NCBI RefSeq assembly: GCF_900105245.1
Contig: NZ_FNSZ01000002.1
Span: forward strand, 1 to 64,000
Direction: 5' to 3'
Source: Streptomyces sp. 1222.5
Lineage (GTDB): Bacteria; Actinomycetota; Actinomycetes; Streptomycetales; Streptomycetaceae
Length of the DNA: 64,000 nt
Shown: piece by piece, positions 33,220 through 42,959 of the stretch
Layout: each line of letters opens with the position of its first letter
Position numbering within the stretch: the first letter of the stretch is position 1
Program-made: the position numbers and the translations under genes
Notes under the pieces: generated by a model
Database searches by the model: none
Told to the model about the DNA's origin: nothing
Seen by the model: only the letters and a program-made list of their open reading frames with translations

Positions 33220-34446
33220 TCAGTCCAGGCCGGTGGCGGCGCGCAGGGCGGTGGCGCGGTCGGTGCGCTCCCAGGTGAAGTCGGGCAGCTCGCGGCCGAA
33301 GTGGCCGTAGGCAGCCGTCTGGGAGTAGATCGGGCGGAGCAGGTCGAGGTCGCGGATGATGGCGGCGGGGCGGAGGTCGAAGACGTCGCGGATGGCCTGT
33401 TCGATGAGGTGGAGGGGGATCTCCTCGGTGCCGAAGGTCTCGACGAAGAGGCCGACGGGCTCGGCCTTGCCGATCGCGTAGGCGACCTGGACCTCGCAGC
33501 GGGAGGCCAGACCCGCCGCCACGACGTTCTTGGCGACCCAGCGCATCGCGTAGGCGGCCGAGCGGTCCACCTTCGACGGGTCCTTGCCGGAGAAGGCACC
33601 GCCGCCGTGACGGGCCATGCCGCCGTAGGTGTCGATGATGATCTTGCGGCCGGTCAGACCCGCGTCGCCCATCGGGCCGCCGATCTCGAAGCGGCCGGTC
33701 GGGTTGACCAGGAGGCGGTAGCCCTCGGTGTCGAGCTTGATGCCCTCGTCCAGGAGCGCCTTCAGCTCCGGCTCCACCACGAACTCGCGGATGTCGGGCG
33801 CCAGCAGCGACTCCAGGTCGATGTCGGACGCGTGCTGGGAGGAGACCACCACCGTGTCCAGACGGACCGCCTTGTCACCGTCGTACTCGATGGTGACCTG
33901 CGTCTTGCCGTCGGGGCGCAGGTAGGGGATCGTGCCGTTCTTGCGGACCTCGGAAAGGCGCTTGGACAGGCGGTGCGCCAGGAAGATCGGCAGCGGCATC
34001 AGCGTCGGCGTCTCGTCCGAGGCGTAGCCGAACATCAGACCCTGGTCGCCCGCGCCCTGCCGGTCCAGCTCGTCGGATCCCCCGCCCGCGGCGGCGCTCT
34101 CGACCCGGGACTCGTAGGCGGTGTCGACGCCCTGCGCGATGTCCGGAGACTGCGCGCCGATGGACACCGACACACCGCAGGAGGCGCCGTCGAACCCTTT
34201 CTTCGAGGAGTCGTAGCCGATCTCGAGGATCTTGCCGCGGACCAGCTCGGCGATCGGTACGTACGCGGTGGTCGTCACCTCGCCGGCCACATGGACCTGA
34301 CCGGTGGTGATCAGGGTCTCCACGGCCACCCGTGCGTCCGGATCCTGGCCGATCAGCGCGTCGAGCAGGGCGTCGCTGATCTGGTCGGCGATCTTGTCGG
34401 GATGGCCCTCGGTGACCGACTCCGAGGTGAACAGCCGTTTCGTCAT
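33220..34446 (-). CDS. metK: S-adenosylmethionine synthetase
   Basis: 408 aa, full length. ESVTEGHPDKIADQISDALL, GAGDQGLMFGYASDE, GGMARHGGGAFSGKDPSKVD and CEVQVAYAIGKAEPVGL are the classical motifs. It makes SAM from methionine and ATP. In the heart of a biosynthetic locus it is probably an extra copy that feeds SAM, since Streptomyces also carry a housekeeping gene elsewhere; this cannot be shown from the window. Confidence 0.95.
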   Translation of the reverse strand: MTKRLFTSESVTEGHPDKIADQISDALLDALIGQDPDARVAVETLITTGQVHVAGEVTTTAYVPIAELVRGKILEIGYDSSKKGFDGASCGVSVSIGAQSPDIAQGVDTAYESRVESAAAGGGSDELDRQGAGDQGLMFGYASDETPTLMPLPIFLAHRLSKRLSEVRKNGTIPYLRPDGKTQVTIEYDGDKAVRLDTVVVSSQHASDIDLESLLAPDIREFVVEPELKALLDEGIKLDTEGYRLLVNPTGRFEIGGPMGDAGLTGRKIIIDTYGGMARHGGGAFSGKDPSKVDRSAAYAMRWVAKNVVAAGLASRCEVQVAYAIGKAEPVGLFVETFGTEEIPLHLIEQAIRDVFDLRPAAIIRDLDLLRPIYSQTAAYGHFGRELPDFTWERTDRATALRAATGLD

Positions 34447-34535
34447 GGCCGCATGAGATCCGTGGCCGTGGGCCGCCCGCAACCGAACCTGCCCGAGTCA
34501 CGGCCGGCACCGCGGACGCGTGACGCTTGGGCAGG

Positions 34536-35798
34536 TCAGGCGGCGGCCGGGACCTTGTTCTCGTCCGCGGCACGGGCGGCCCGCACGCCGAGCACGGACC
34601 GGTACAGCAGCATCGCCGCGCAGCCGGCGGTCCCATACAGCAGGCTCATGCCGAGGGCGGGGACGAACGCGCCGAGGGTGACGCACAGGGCGGCGACGAG
34701 GAGCCCGATCCGGGCGTTGAGGGCGTAGGCGGCCATGTACTTGGTGCGGGCGTCGGGGTCGATCAGGTCGGCCAGCAGCGCCTGGCGCACGGGCACGCTG
34801 GCGATCTCACCGAAGGTCAGCAGGACGGCCGCCGCGATGAGCACCCAGCCGACGTCGCTGACGGCCCAGACCATGTAGCCGGCGGTGAAGACGGCGATCC
34901 CGCCGTACAGCCGGACTCGCTCGGGGACCCGCGCCAGCAGCGTCTTGGCGGCCAGGACGAGGGCGACGACCAGGGCGGCGTTGACCGCCCGCAGAATGCC
35001 GAGGACGGCGACGCCGTCGATGTCCAGCCGCCGGCCGCCGACCGCGAGCAGGGTCTGCTGGGGGAAGTGCCGGGACAGGCGTACGGCGATGTAGTAGCCG
35101 ATCTGCATCTCCACCGCGGCGATCAGCGCGGCCGCGGCCAGCTGGCGCAGGAAGACGCGGTCGCGGGCCACGGTGAGGTAGCCGCGCAGCATGGCGGCCG
35201 GTCCGGCCGGCGCCCTGCCGTCGCGCGGTGCGGTCTCGCTGATCCACCGCCACATCACCGAGGTGGTCAGCAGGCACAGCCCGGCGGCACCGGTCAGCAG
35301 CTGCAGGAAGTGGCCGTCGTAGAGGAAGCCGCCGATCAGCGCGCCCACCGTGAACGCCAGGTTGATCGACCAGTAGTTGATCGTGTAGACGAGGGGGCGG
35401 TTCTCGGGGGTGGAGACGTCGACCATCATCGCGTCGGCCGCCGGCGTGGCCACCTGCGAGCAGCAGGTGTTGAGCAGGAACAGGCCGAACGTGACGGGCC
35501 CGGAGGTCCACCAGGGCGAGTTGGCCAGGGCGAGCAGGCCGAAGGTGAGGGTGGCGCCGAGCTCGCCGGCGACCATCACGGGACGCCGGCCGTGGACGTC
35601 GGCGAGGTGTCCGCCGAGGAAGTTGGCGGTGATGCCCGCCGCCGCCACGCAGACGGTGAGGACACCGGCGACGGCGGGGCCGTAGAGAGCCGCCAGGTGG
35701 ATGACGAGCAACGGCATCATCATGACCGACAGCAGCCGCTGGACGAAGCCGACCGCGATCCGCAGCCGGATGTTGGGGTGCAGGGAACTCAGGGTCAT
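34536..35798 (-). CDS. MFS exporter
   Basis: 420 aa, 12 membrane segments. GGHLADVHGRRPVMV loop after TM2, TCCSQVATPAADAMMVDVST. Probably drug/product efflux. The start overlaps the stop of the tautomerase gene by four bases (ATGA), so both are translated in a coupled manner; metK follows 89 bases downstream. Confidence 0.87.
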   Translation of the reverse strand: MTLSSLHPNIRLRIAVGFVQRLLSVMMMPLLVIHLAALYGPAVAGVLTVCVAAAGITANFLGGHLADVHGRRPVMVAGELGATLTFGLLALANSPWWTSGPVTFGLFLLNTCCSQVATPAADAMMVDVSTPENRPLVYTINYWSINLAFTVGALIGGFLYDGHFLQLLTGAAGLCLLTTSVMWRWISETAPRDGRAPAGPAAMLRGYLTVARDRVFLRQLAAAALIAAVEMQIGYYIAVRLSRHFPQQTLLAVGGRRLDIDGVAVLGILRAVNAALVVALVLAAKTLLARVPERVRLYGGIAVFTAGYMVWAVSDVGWVLIAAAVLLTFGEIASVPVRQALLADLIDPDARTKYMAAYALNARIGLLVAALCVTLGAFVPALGMSLLYGTAGCAAMLLYRSVLGVRAARAADENKVPAAA

Positions 35799-36001
35799 CG
35801 CTGGCCTCGCCGGGAGCGGGATTCGTCGGCGAGGTGACCGCCCCTGCCCCAGTGATCCGGGTCCACGTCCCGCACGATGACGGTGACGGCGTCGTCCGGG
35901 CAGCCGGACACGCGCGTGACGACGTCGGTGATGCCCGCCACCAGCTCCTTTCGCGCGTGCCGGTCGTTGCCCTGCCACCAGTTGACGGTGATCACTGGCA
36001 T
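35795..36001 (-). CDS. 4-oxalocrotonate-tautomerase-like enzyme
   Basis: 68 aa. MPVITVNWWQGNDRHARKEL: Pro after the initiator Met is the catalytic base in this family. VAGITDVVTRVSGCPDDAVT and VIVRDVDPDHWGRGG follow the family pattern. It would interconvert enol and keto forms of an unsaturated acid. It overlaps the MFS gene, and is divergent from the TauD-aldolase operon, whose products (2-oxoacids) could be substrates. Confidence 0.85.
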   Translation of the reverse strand: MPVITVNWWQGNDRHARKELVAGITDVVTRVSGCPDDAVTVIVRDVDPDHWGRGGHLADESRSRRGQR

Positions 36002-36304
36002 GTCAGAGGTCCTTTGCTCCGGAGGACGATTCAAGGCGCGGCGGCTAGAGAATCTCCGTGACCCCGCGACGCTGACAAGCCAATGCCGTACATGGAACAC
36101 GACTTGAACAAGTCGGCCCTTTTTCCCGGGCTTTCCGCATGCGCTCAGGGGCAAGTTGGTGAAGTCGTCGTGCCTTTTCGGCTTCCGTTGCCGCCGGATT
36201 GAGCCACGTGTTGTGATCGACGCCGGGAAGGACTTGCGGTGCCGTGCCCGCGCTCCCCGCGGGCACGGCACCGCAAGTCCCTGACACATTCGGAGGGAAT
36301 GCTG
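36002..36304. promoter_or_regulatory. divergent intergenic region with a long hairpin
   Basis: Separates the leftward tautomerase unit and the rightward TauD operon. It contains the 23-bp hairpin at 36230-36280. No convincing ORF is present. Confidence 0.55.
36230..36280. other. 23-bp perfect hairpin in the TauD leader
   Basis: The left arm (36230-36252, containing TTGCGGTGCCGTGCCCGCG) pairs perfectly with 36258-36280; loop CTCCC. It ends 25 bases before the TauD start. No gene stops here from either side, so it is not an ordinary terminator; it may be an attenuator or mRNA stabiliser. Confidence 0.7.
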
Positions 36305-37165
36305 GTGTCCCTGTTCGACATACGCCGGATCGGCGGCAAGATCGGCGCGGAGGTCACGGGTGTCGATCTGTCCACCGAGCTGTCGGATTCCGTTTTCCGG
36401 CAGGTCCACGAGGCATTCCTGGAGTACAAGGTCCTCTTCTTCCGGGATCAGGACATCACCGACGAGCACCAGCTCGCCTTCGCCGGCCGCTTCGGCCCGC
36501 TGACCCAGCCGCACCCGATGATGCGCACCGTCGACGGCACCCCGCAGGTGATCCCCGTCGACGGGGAGGACCAGCGTGCCGACCACTGGCACACCGACAT
36601 CAGCTTCACCACCACCCCCTCGCTGGGCACGACCCTGCGTAGCGTGGTGCTGCCCCCGTACGGCGGGGACACCCTGGTCGCGAACGCGGCCGCGGGCTAC
36701 AAGGACCTGCCGGCCGAACTGCGCGCCGTCGCCGACCGGTTGTGGGCCGTGCACACCAACCACGCCGAGCAGCCGCGGCTGGGCACCGAGCGCGGCGACG
36801 AGGTGCGCGCGGCGTTCCTGGCCCGCCGGTTCGAGGCCGCCCACCCGGTGGTGCGCGTGCACCCGGAGTCCGGTGAGCCGAGTCTGTTCCTCGGCGGTTT
36901 CGCCCAGTGGCTGCTCGGTGTGGCACCGCGTGAGTCCCGGCCGATTCTCGACGTGCTCCAGGGCTATGTGCGCCGGCCCGAGAACGTCGCGCGCTGGCGC
37001 TGGCGCCCGGGCGACGTACTGATCTTCGACAACCGCAGCACGCAGCACTTCGCGGTCAACGACTACGGGCGCCACCAGCGGGTGCTGCACCGGGTGTCCA
37101 TCACCGGCGACGTGCCCGTCGGCCTCGACGGCAAGCAGAGCTACGCACTGAAGGAAGGGGAATGA
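36305..37165 (+). CDS. TauD/TfdA-family Fe(II)/2-oxoglutarate dioxygenase
   Basis: 286 aa. Fe ligands H96-x-D98 in DHWHTDISF, distal His in RSTQHFAVNDYG, and 2OG-binding Arg in HQRVLHRVSI. Beginning SLFDIRRIGGKIGAEVTGVD is typical of taurine dioxygenase relatives. It hydroxylates or cleaves a small acid substrate, unknown. GTG 36305 is chosen because GGAGGGA lies eight bases upstream; ATG 36299 is too close. First gene of a thirteen-gene rightward operon. Overlaps the aldolase gene by four bases. Confidence 0.9.
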   Translation: MSLFDIRRIGGKIGAEVTGVDLSTELSDSVFRQVHEAFLEYKVLFFRDQDITDEHQLAFAGRFGPLTQPHPMMRTVDGTPQVIPVDGEDQRADHWHTDISFTTTPSLGTTLRSVVLPPYGGDTLVANAAAGYKDLPAELRAVADRLWAVHTNHAEQPRLGTERGDEVRAAFLARRFEAAHPVVRVHPESGEPSLFLGGFAQWLLGVAPRESRPILDVLQGYVRRPENVARWRWRPGDVLIFDNRSTQHFAVNDYGRHQRVLHRVSITGDVPVGLDGKQSYALKEGE

Positions 37166-37959
37166 CCATGGCGTCCGACTCCCATCCGGACCCGGGGTTC
37201 GCGGCACGGCTGCGCCGCCGGGAGCCCCTTGTGGGCTACTGGATATCCCTGGACAGTCCGGTCGCGACCGAGCGGATCGCCGGGCTCGGCTACGACTACA
37301 TCGGCGTGGACGGCCAGCACGGTGTCACGCACCAGCCCGGCTGGCAGACCGCGATGCTGGCCGTGGACGCCCGCGGCCGCTCCGCCGGGGTGATCCGGGT
37401 GCCGTCTCCGGACCCGGTCGCCATCGGGGTCGCGCTCGACACCGGGGCTCGCGGCGTCATCGTGCCGATGGTGGAGAGCGCCCGGCAGGCGCGGGACGCC
37501 GTACGGGCGTGCCGGCACCATCCCGTGGGGACGCGCAGTCTGGCCGGTCCGGTCCGGGCGGAGCTGCGGCTGGGATCCGTACCCGCCGAGATCGACGACC
37601 GCGTCGCGTGCGTCGTGATGATCGAGACCGCGTCCGCGCTGGACGACCTGGACGCCATCTGCGCCACGGAGGGCCTCGACGCGGTGTACGTGGGGCCGGC
37701 CGATCTGTCGGCGGCGCTCGGTGCGCGCTGGTTCGGCGACCCGGCGGCCGCCGACGCGCTGGAAGCCGCACTGCGGAGGATCACGGAGACCGCCCGCCTG
37801 CACGGCATCGCCTGCGGCATCCACGTGCCGGACGGCGAGAGCGCCGCGAAGCGGCTCGCCGAGGGCTTCACCTTCGCCACCGTCTCCAGCGACATCACCC
37901 ACCTTCAGCAGGCGGCCACCGCCCACCTGCGCGCGGCGCGCGGCCTGAACCCGGCCTGA
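37162..37959 (+). CDS. HpcH/HpaI-family aldolase
   Basis: 265 aa. GYDYIGVDGQHG (catalytic His), RVPSPDP, VPMVESARQARDA, VMIETASALDDLDAI (metal Glu), YVGPADLSAALG (metal Asp). Class II pyruvate/2-oxoacid aldolase. It probably makes or breaks a hydroxy-2-oxoacid in the pathway. Start overlaps the TauD stop (ATGA). Confidence 0.9.
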   Translation: MTMASDSHPDPGFAARLRRREPLVGYWISLDSPVATERIAGLGYDYIGVDGQHGVTHQPGWQTAMLAVDARGRSAGVIRVPSPDPVAIGVALDTGARGVIVPMVESARQARDAVRACRHHPVGTRSLAGPVRAELRLGSVPAEIDDRVACVVMIETASALDDLDAICATEGLDAVYVGPADLSAALGARWFGDPAAADALEAALRRITETARLHGIACGIHVPDGESAAKRLAEGFTFATVSSDITHLQQAATAHLRAARGLNPA

Positions 37960-37981
37960 GCACGGCGGACAGGGGAAGAAC

Positions 37982-38923
37982 GTGACGACCGAGGTGAAGC
38001 ACACCGCCGCTGGGCCGGCCCGATCCATGGAGGACCTGGTCGGGAACACACCCCTGCTGGACGTCCCGCTGCCGGGACTGGCCGGTTCGGTGCGGCTGCT
38101 GGCCAAGCTGGAGATGGCCAACCCTTTCTCCAGCGTGAAGGACCGGCCCGCGCTGTTCATGATGCGGGCCGCCGAGGAGGCGGGGCTGCTGCCCGCGAGC
38201 GGGGGCACCGTCGTCGAGTGCTCCTCCGGCAGCACCGGCATCTCGCTGGCCGCGCTGTGTGCCCGCCGCGGCCACCGGTGCATCATCGTGATGCCCGACA
38301 ACTCCACCCAGGAACGCCGTATGATCCTGCGCCGGCTGGGCGCCGAGGTGCACCTCGTGCCGCACGGGGACGGTCTGCAGGCCGCCTGGGCGTACACCGA
38401 GGAACTGCAGCGCGGCCTGCCCGGCTCATGGGTGCCGCACCAGGACCGCAACCCCGCCAACGTGCGGGCGCACTACGAGACGACAGGCCCCGAGATCTGG
38501 CAGGCCGCACGGGGCCGGATCGACGTGCTGGTGTGCGGGGTCGGCACCGGCGGAACACTGACGGGCACCGCCCGCTATCTGAAGGAGCGCACCGCACTGC
38601 ATGTCGTCGCGGTCGAACCCGCCCGCAGCGCCGTGCTCTCCGGGGGCGAGGCCGGCCCGCACGGCATTCCCGGCATCGGCGCCGGCTACGTCTCCCCGAT
38701 CACCGACCTCACCCTGGTGGACGAGGTGGTCGCCGTCACGGACGAGGCGGCCGCGTCCACCACGGACGAAGTGACCCGCGCGACCGGTCTGCCGGTCGGT
38801 ATCTCGTCGGGCGCCGCCGCCTGGGCGAGTCGTGCCGTGGCGGCCCAGCCCCGCTGGGCGGGCGCCACGGTCGTCACCGTGTTCCCCGACAGCGGGGAGC
38901 GCTATCTGTCGACGGCCCGCTGA
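37982..38923 (+). CDS. PLP-dependent cysteine-synthase-like enzyme
   Basis: 313 aa. LVGNTPLLDVPL, PFSSVKDRPA (PLP Lys), CSSGSTGISLA, VGTGGTLTGTARYLKE, and late SSGAA. Fold type II beta-replacement family (CysK, SbnA). In clusters such enzymes join amines, thiols or hydroxylamines to a dehydroalanine intermediate; the nucleophile here is unknown. Confidence 0.9.
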   Translation: MTTEVKHTAAGPARSMEDLVGNTPLLDVPLPGLAGSVRLLAKLEMANPFSSVKDRPALFMMRAAEEAGLLPASGGTVVECSSGSTGISLAALCARRGHRCIIVMPDNSTQERRMILRRLGAEVHLVPHGDGLQAAWAYTEELQRGLPGSWVPHQDRNPANVRAHYETTGPEIWQAARGRIDVLVCGVGTGGTLTGTARYLKERTALHVVAVEPARSAVLSGGEAGPHGIPGIGAGYVSPITDLTLVDEVVAVTDEAAASTTDEVTRATGLPVGISSGAAAWASRAVAAQPRWAGATVVTVFPDSGERYLSTAR

Positions 38924-38956
38924 TCCGCCGTCCCCGAGGAAAGACAGGCAACAGAG

Positions 38957-40804
38957 ATGTGCCGGATCTTCGGCTACTTCAACGCGGCGGCGACGCCGCA
39001 CGCGATGCGGACCGTGGCCGCCCTCCAGCGGCACGGCGGCCCGGACGCGACGGGCGTCGCGCAGGGGGCGGGGTGGGGCCTGGGCAGCAACCGGCTCGCC
39101 GTCGTCGGCCTGGACGGCGGCCGCCAGCCGTACGGGCGGGGCGGGCCGGTGCAGGTGGTCTTCAACGGGGAGATCTACAACCACGAGGAACTGCGCCGCC
39201 GCCTGGAGGGCCTCGGCCATGTGATCCCCGACCGCTGTGACGGATCGGTGCTGCCCGCGCTGTACCTGGAGTACGGCGAGGAGTTCACCGAGCACCTCGA
39301 CGGCATGTACGCGCTGGCGCTGGTGGACACGCGGGGCGCGCTGCCGCGGCTGCTGCTGGCCACCGACCACATCGGGATGAAGCCTCTGTACCACCGCTGG
39401 GACCCGGCGGACCGGTCCCTGTACTTCGCCTCGGAGCTGCCCGCGCTGCTCGGGTTCGGCGGGATCGGCGAACGAGTGCGCGAGTCGGCACTGGACGCCC
39501 TGCTGACGACCCGTACGCCGTTCGGCACGCGGACGATGTACGAGGACGTGGAGGTGCTGGAGCCCGGCACGACCTGGGTGTGCGAGCTGGGCGGCCCGCC
39601 GCGGGTGCGGCGGCGCGCCGCGCACGTGCCGGACGGCGCAGCGGATCCCGGGGACGGGTTCACCACGGCCCGGCAGGTGCGGCGCACTCTGCGCCACGAG
39701 GTGGGCCGGCTGCTCGAGGCGGACGTGCCGGTCGCCGTGGTCACCTCCGGCGGCCTGGACTCCTCCCTGGTGACGGCGCTCGCGGCCGAGCACGGGCCGC
39801 AGCACACCTTCACCCTCGCCTACCGGGGCACCTGGCCGTTCGACGAACGGCACTTCGCACGCGAGGTGGCCGACCGGGCCCGTACGGTCCACCACGAGGT
39901 GGAGATCGACCCGGCCGGTTTCCCCGCTCTGCTGGAGGACACCGTCTGGCACCTCGGGCAGCCCAACGCCGATCCGATCGCGCTGAGCACGTACGCGTTG
40001 TTCCGGGCGATCCGGGAGGCCGGCTTCACCGTGGCGCTCACCGGTGACGGCGCGGACGAGGTGTTCGGCGGGTACGAGCGGATGCGGCTGGCCACCGAGC
40101 GTGCGGCGGCGGGCGCCGACTGGGCGCCGGCCTACCTGGACGCGCTGTCCGCCGTGCCGGCCGCGCTGCGCGGCCGGCTGTACACCGACGCCTACCGGGC
40201 CCATGTCGCCGCCGACCCGGCGCTGCCCGGGGCCGCCCGTCAGGACCTGCTGCACGGCCCCGGCACCGTCCTGGACCGCATCACCCGGTTCGAGCTGGAG
40301 CAGCGGCTGCCCGCCTACCATCTGCGCCGGGTCGACCACCTCAGCATGGCCTCCTCGGTGGAGGCACGGCTGCCGTTCTGCCAGCGCTCGGTCCTCTCCC
40401 TCGGCCGGCCGCTGCCCGACCACCGGCGCATCCAGGGCGGCCAGGTCAAGCGCACCCTGTACGCGGCGGCGGCCGGGCTGCTGCCCGACCGGGTGCTGTC
40501 CCGGCCGAAGCAGCCGTTCACCCTGCCGGTGACGGCGATGCTGCGGCCGGGCACCACGCTGTGGGAGTACGCGCGGGACCTGCTGGCGCCGGACCGGACC
40601 GCCGCGGCGGGACGCCTGGACGGCCGGGCGGTCGACGCTCTCTTCACCGCGCAGGCCGAACGGCCCGACGACACCGCGGCGCTGGCGCTGTGGACGCTGC
40701 TGGTGCACGAGGTGTGGGACGGGCAGTTCCGGCGTTCCCTGCACGGGCGGGGTACGGCCACGCAGGCGCCCGGGGGCACGAGACCGCTGGCGGTGGCAGC
40801 GTGA
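38957..40804 (+). CDS. asparagine-synthetase-like amidotransferase
   Basis: 615 aa, glutamine-hydrolysing type. Cys2 nucleophile (MCRIFGYFN), LQRHGGPDATG, FNGEIYNHEELR, then the synthetase domain with the PP-loop VTSGGLDSSLVTAL and GDGADEVFGGYERM. It converts a carboxylate to an amide with Gln and ATP (or forms an intramolecular amide, as in beta-lactam synthetase). Its substrate here is unknown. Overlaps the PrpF-like gene by four bases. Confidence 0.92.
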   Translation: MCRIFGYFNAAATPHAMRTVAALQRHGGPDATGVAQGAGWGLGSNRLAVVGLDGGRQPYGRGGPVQVVFNGEIYNHEELRRRLEGLGHVIPDRCDGSVLPALYLEYGEEFTEHLDGMYALALVDTRGALPRLLLATDHIGMKPLYHRWDPADRSLYFASELPALLGFGGIGERVRESALDALLTTRTPFGTRTMYEDVEVLEPGTTWVCELGGPPRVRRRAAHVPDGAADPGDGFTTARQVRRTLRHEVGRLLEADVPVAVVTSGGLDSSLVTALAAEHGPQHTFTLAYRGTWPFDERHFAREVADRARTVHHEVEIDPAGFPALLEDTVWHLGQPNADPIALSTYALFRAIREAGFTVALTGDGADEVFGGYERMRLATERAAAGADWAPAYLDALSAVPAALRGRLYTDAYRAHVAADPALPGAARQDLLHGPGTVLDRITRFELEQRLPAYHLRRVDHLSMASSVEARLPFCQRSVLSLGRPLPDHRRIQGGQVKRTLYAAAAGLLPDRVLSRPKQPFTLPVTAMLRPGTTLWEYARDLLAPDRTAAAGRLDGRAVDALFTAQAERPDDTAALALWTLLVHEVWDGQFRRSLHGRGTATQAPGGTRPLAVAA

Positions 40805-41862
40805 TCGGGCACCTGGCGTACGCGGCGGGCAGCCCCTGCCCCACGTTCGTGCTGGACGCCAGCCGGCTGCCGCGCGAGGACGGCGCGCTGCTGGCCCATC
40901 TCACGCAGGCCCGCAGCTATCTGGCGTCGGCGGGCGGCGCGCACGTACTGAAGATCGCTCTCATCGAGCCGTCCGCGCATCCCATGTTCGACCTGGACTA
41001 CCGGTTCGTGCAGGCGCTGCCCGGCGCCCCGGACCGGTTCGACCTGCGCGGTTCGTGCGGTCACTCGGTGCTGGCGTCGGTGCTGGCGGCTTCCCGCTCG
41101 GGGATGCTGCCGCGGCTGGTGCCGGGCGCCCGGATCCGGGTGCGGGTGCGCAACAACGGCGACAGCGTGGTGTGCGAGGCCGAGCGCGTCGAGCGGGACA
41201 TGGCCGGTTTCACGGTCACCTTCGTCCAGCCGTCGCCGGTGCCCTTCGCGGACCTGCTGCCGGACGGGCGGCCGCGCACCGTGCTGGCCGACGGCGGGGA
41301 GCAGGTGGAGGTCTCCCTCGTCGCCAGCTCCAACACCTACGCGTTCGTCGACGCCCGCACGCTCGGCGTTGCGGACCAGGCGGCGCTCTTCGACGCCGGT
41401 GGACGGCTGCTCGAGCGGCTGGAGTCGCTGCGGGGCGCGGCGGCCGATCTGCTCGGCTGGCCGCGCGGCGGGGCCTTCCCCAAGATCGCGGCGGTGCTGC
41501 CGGGCGCGGACGGCGGTGTCGCGGCCCGGGCGGTGACGGTGCCGGGCTGGCACCCGTCGATCGCCCTGACCGGCGCGGTCTGTCTGGGGACGGCGATGCG
41601 GATCCCCGGCACGCTGCCCTGGCGGATCGCCCGCGAACACGGCACGGACGACGGCCTGGTGGACATCACCACGCCGGGCGGCCGTACGGCGGTCACGGCG
41701 GTCACCTCGGCCGCGGGGACGGCCCGCGACGAGGGCGCCCTGCTGTGGGCGACCGTCGCGCACAAGCACGTCAGCTTCCAGGGCTCGTTCGCCCTGACAC
41801 CCCTGAATCATCTTCAGTTCGAGGAGGTCGCCCAATGCCTGGCGCTGTCCGGAGCGGTGTGA
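40801..41862 (+). CDS. PrpF-family isomerase-like protein
   Basis: 353 aa. Diaminopimelate-epimerase fold of PrpF/4-oxalomesaconate tautomerase: GSPCPTFVLDASRLP near the start, FDLRGSCGHSVLASVLA, HKHVSFQGSFALTP near the end. GTG start overlapping the previous stop (GTGA). It would move a double bond in an unsaturated di/tricarboxylic acid. Confidence 0.85.
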   Translation: MIGHLAYAAGSPCPTFVLDASRLPREDGALLAHLTQARSYLASAGGAHVLKIALIEPSAHPMFDLDYRFVQALPGAPDRFDLRGSCGHSVLASVLAASRSGMLPRLVPGARIRVRVRNNGDSVVCEAERVERDMAGFTVTFVQPSPVPFADLLPDGRPRTVLADGGEQVEVSLVASSNTYAFVDARTLGVADQAALFDAGGRLLERLESLRGAAADLLGWPRGGAFPKIAAVLPGADGGVAARAVTVPGWHPSIALTGAVCLGTAMRIPGTLPWRIAREHGTDDGLVDITTPGGRTAVTAVTSAAGTARDEGALLWATVAHKHVSFQGSFALTPLNHLQFEEVAQCLALSGAV

Positions 41863-42959
41863 GACCGCTGCTGACGGCCGAGCTGCGCGCCCGGTTGTCG
41901 CAGTCCGCCGCACGCAGCGGTCCGGCCGGTGTGCCCGGCCGGGAGGCGCTGGCGGCGCTGCGCGCCGGCGGGCTGCTGGGCACGGCCGTCGCGTCCCGCT
42001 ACGGCGGCGCGGGCGGGGACGCGGCCGCGGTCAACCATGTCGTCGAGGAGATCGCCGCCGTCGATCCGTCGCTGGCCATCATCGCGTTCCAGCACTTCGC
42101 CGTGTCGGCCCGGATCGCCGAGTGGGGCACGCAGGAGCAGCAGCGGCGGTGGCTTCCGCTGCTGGCCGACGGCACCTGGCTGGCCGCGTCGGCGTGGAGC
42201 GAGACGGGTGCCGGGGCGGCCAAGCGGAACCTGGCCAGCAGCGGCGAGCGGCTCGCGGACGGCGGCTGGCGGCTGGACGGCGCGAAGACGTTCACGACCG
42301 GTGCCGGGGTCGCCGACGTGTATCTGGTGCTGGTACAGACCGGACCGCCGGGCGGCACCGCACACGGGTACGGGTCGGACGGGCAGACGTTCTTCCTGGT
42401 GGAGGCGGGCACCGAGGGGCTGGTCGCGGACCTCGGCCTGGACCTGGCGGGGATGCGCGGCTCGGCGACCGGGCTCCTCTCCCTCGGGGGCTGTGTCGTG
42501 GCGGACACCGAACGGCTGGGGCCGGAGGGCGGGGCCGCGTCGATCATCGCGGGCGTGCGCGAGTCGGGCGCCAGCCTGGGAGCGGTGTCCGTGGGCATCG
42601 CGCGGGCCGCGTTCGACCTGGCCGTGCGGCACGCGCAGAAGCAGGGGCTGCTGGAGCTGCCGACCGTGCGGCACCGGCTGGTGGATCTGGCGACCCGCCT
42701 GGAGGCGGCGCGGGCCGTGGTGGCCCGGGCCGGTGCCCGCAGTTCGGCGCAGCCGGGGATGACCACGCTGCACAGCAAGCTGCACGCGTCCGTGGCCGCC
42801 GAGGAGATCTGCCTCGACGTCGCCCGGATGCTGGGCTCGGCCGGCTACCGCGAGGACGCGCCGATCGGCCGGCTGCTCGCCGACGCGCGCGGCATCGCCT
42901 TCATGGGTCCGACGAACGACCTGTGCCGGGATCTGGTGGCGGCGGCATGGACCGGCTGA
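41835..42959 (+). CDS. acyl-CoA dehydrogenase-family flavoprotein
   Basis: 374 aa. RYGGAGGDAAAVNHVVEEIA, AASAWSETGAGAAKRNLASS, GAKTFTTGAGVADVYLVLV and DVARMLGSAGYREDAPIGRL. It lacks an obvious carboxylate-type catalytic Glu in the usual place, so it may be a nitroalkane/monooxygenase-type member. GAGGAGG before ATG. Starts inside the PrpF gene. Confidence 0.88.
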   Translation: MPGAVRSGVRPLLTAELRARLSQSAARSGPAGVPGREALAALRAGGLLGTAVASRYGGAGGDAAAVNHVVEEIAAVDPSLAIIAFQHFAVSARIAEWGTQEQQRRWLPLLADGTWLAASAWSETGAGAAKRNLASSGERLADGGWRLDGAKTFTTGAGVADVYLVLVQTGPPGGTAHGYGSDGQTFFLVEAGTEGLVADLGLDLAGMRGSATGLLSLGGCVVADTERLGPEGGAASIIAGVRESGASLGAVSVGIARAAFDLAVRHAQKQGLLELPTVRHRLVDLATRLEAARAVVARAGARSSAQPGMTTLHSKLHASVAAEEICLDVARMLGSAGYREDAPIGRLLADARGIAFMGPTNDLCRDLVAAAWTG

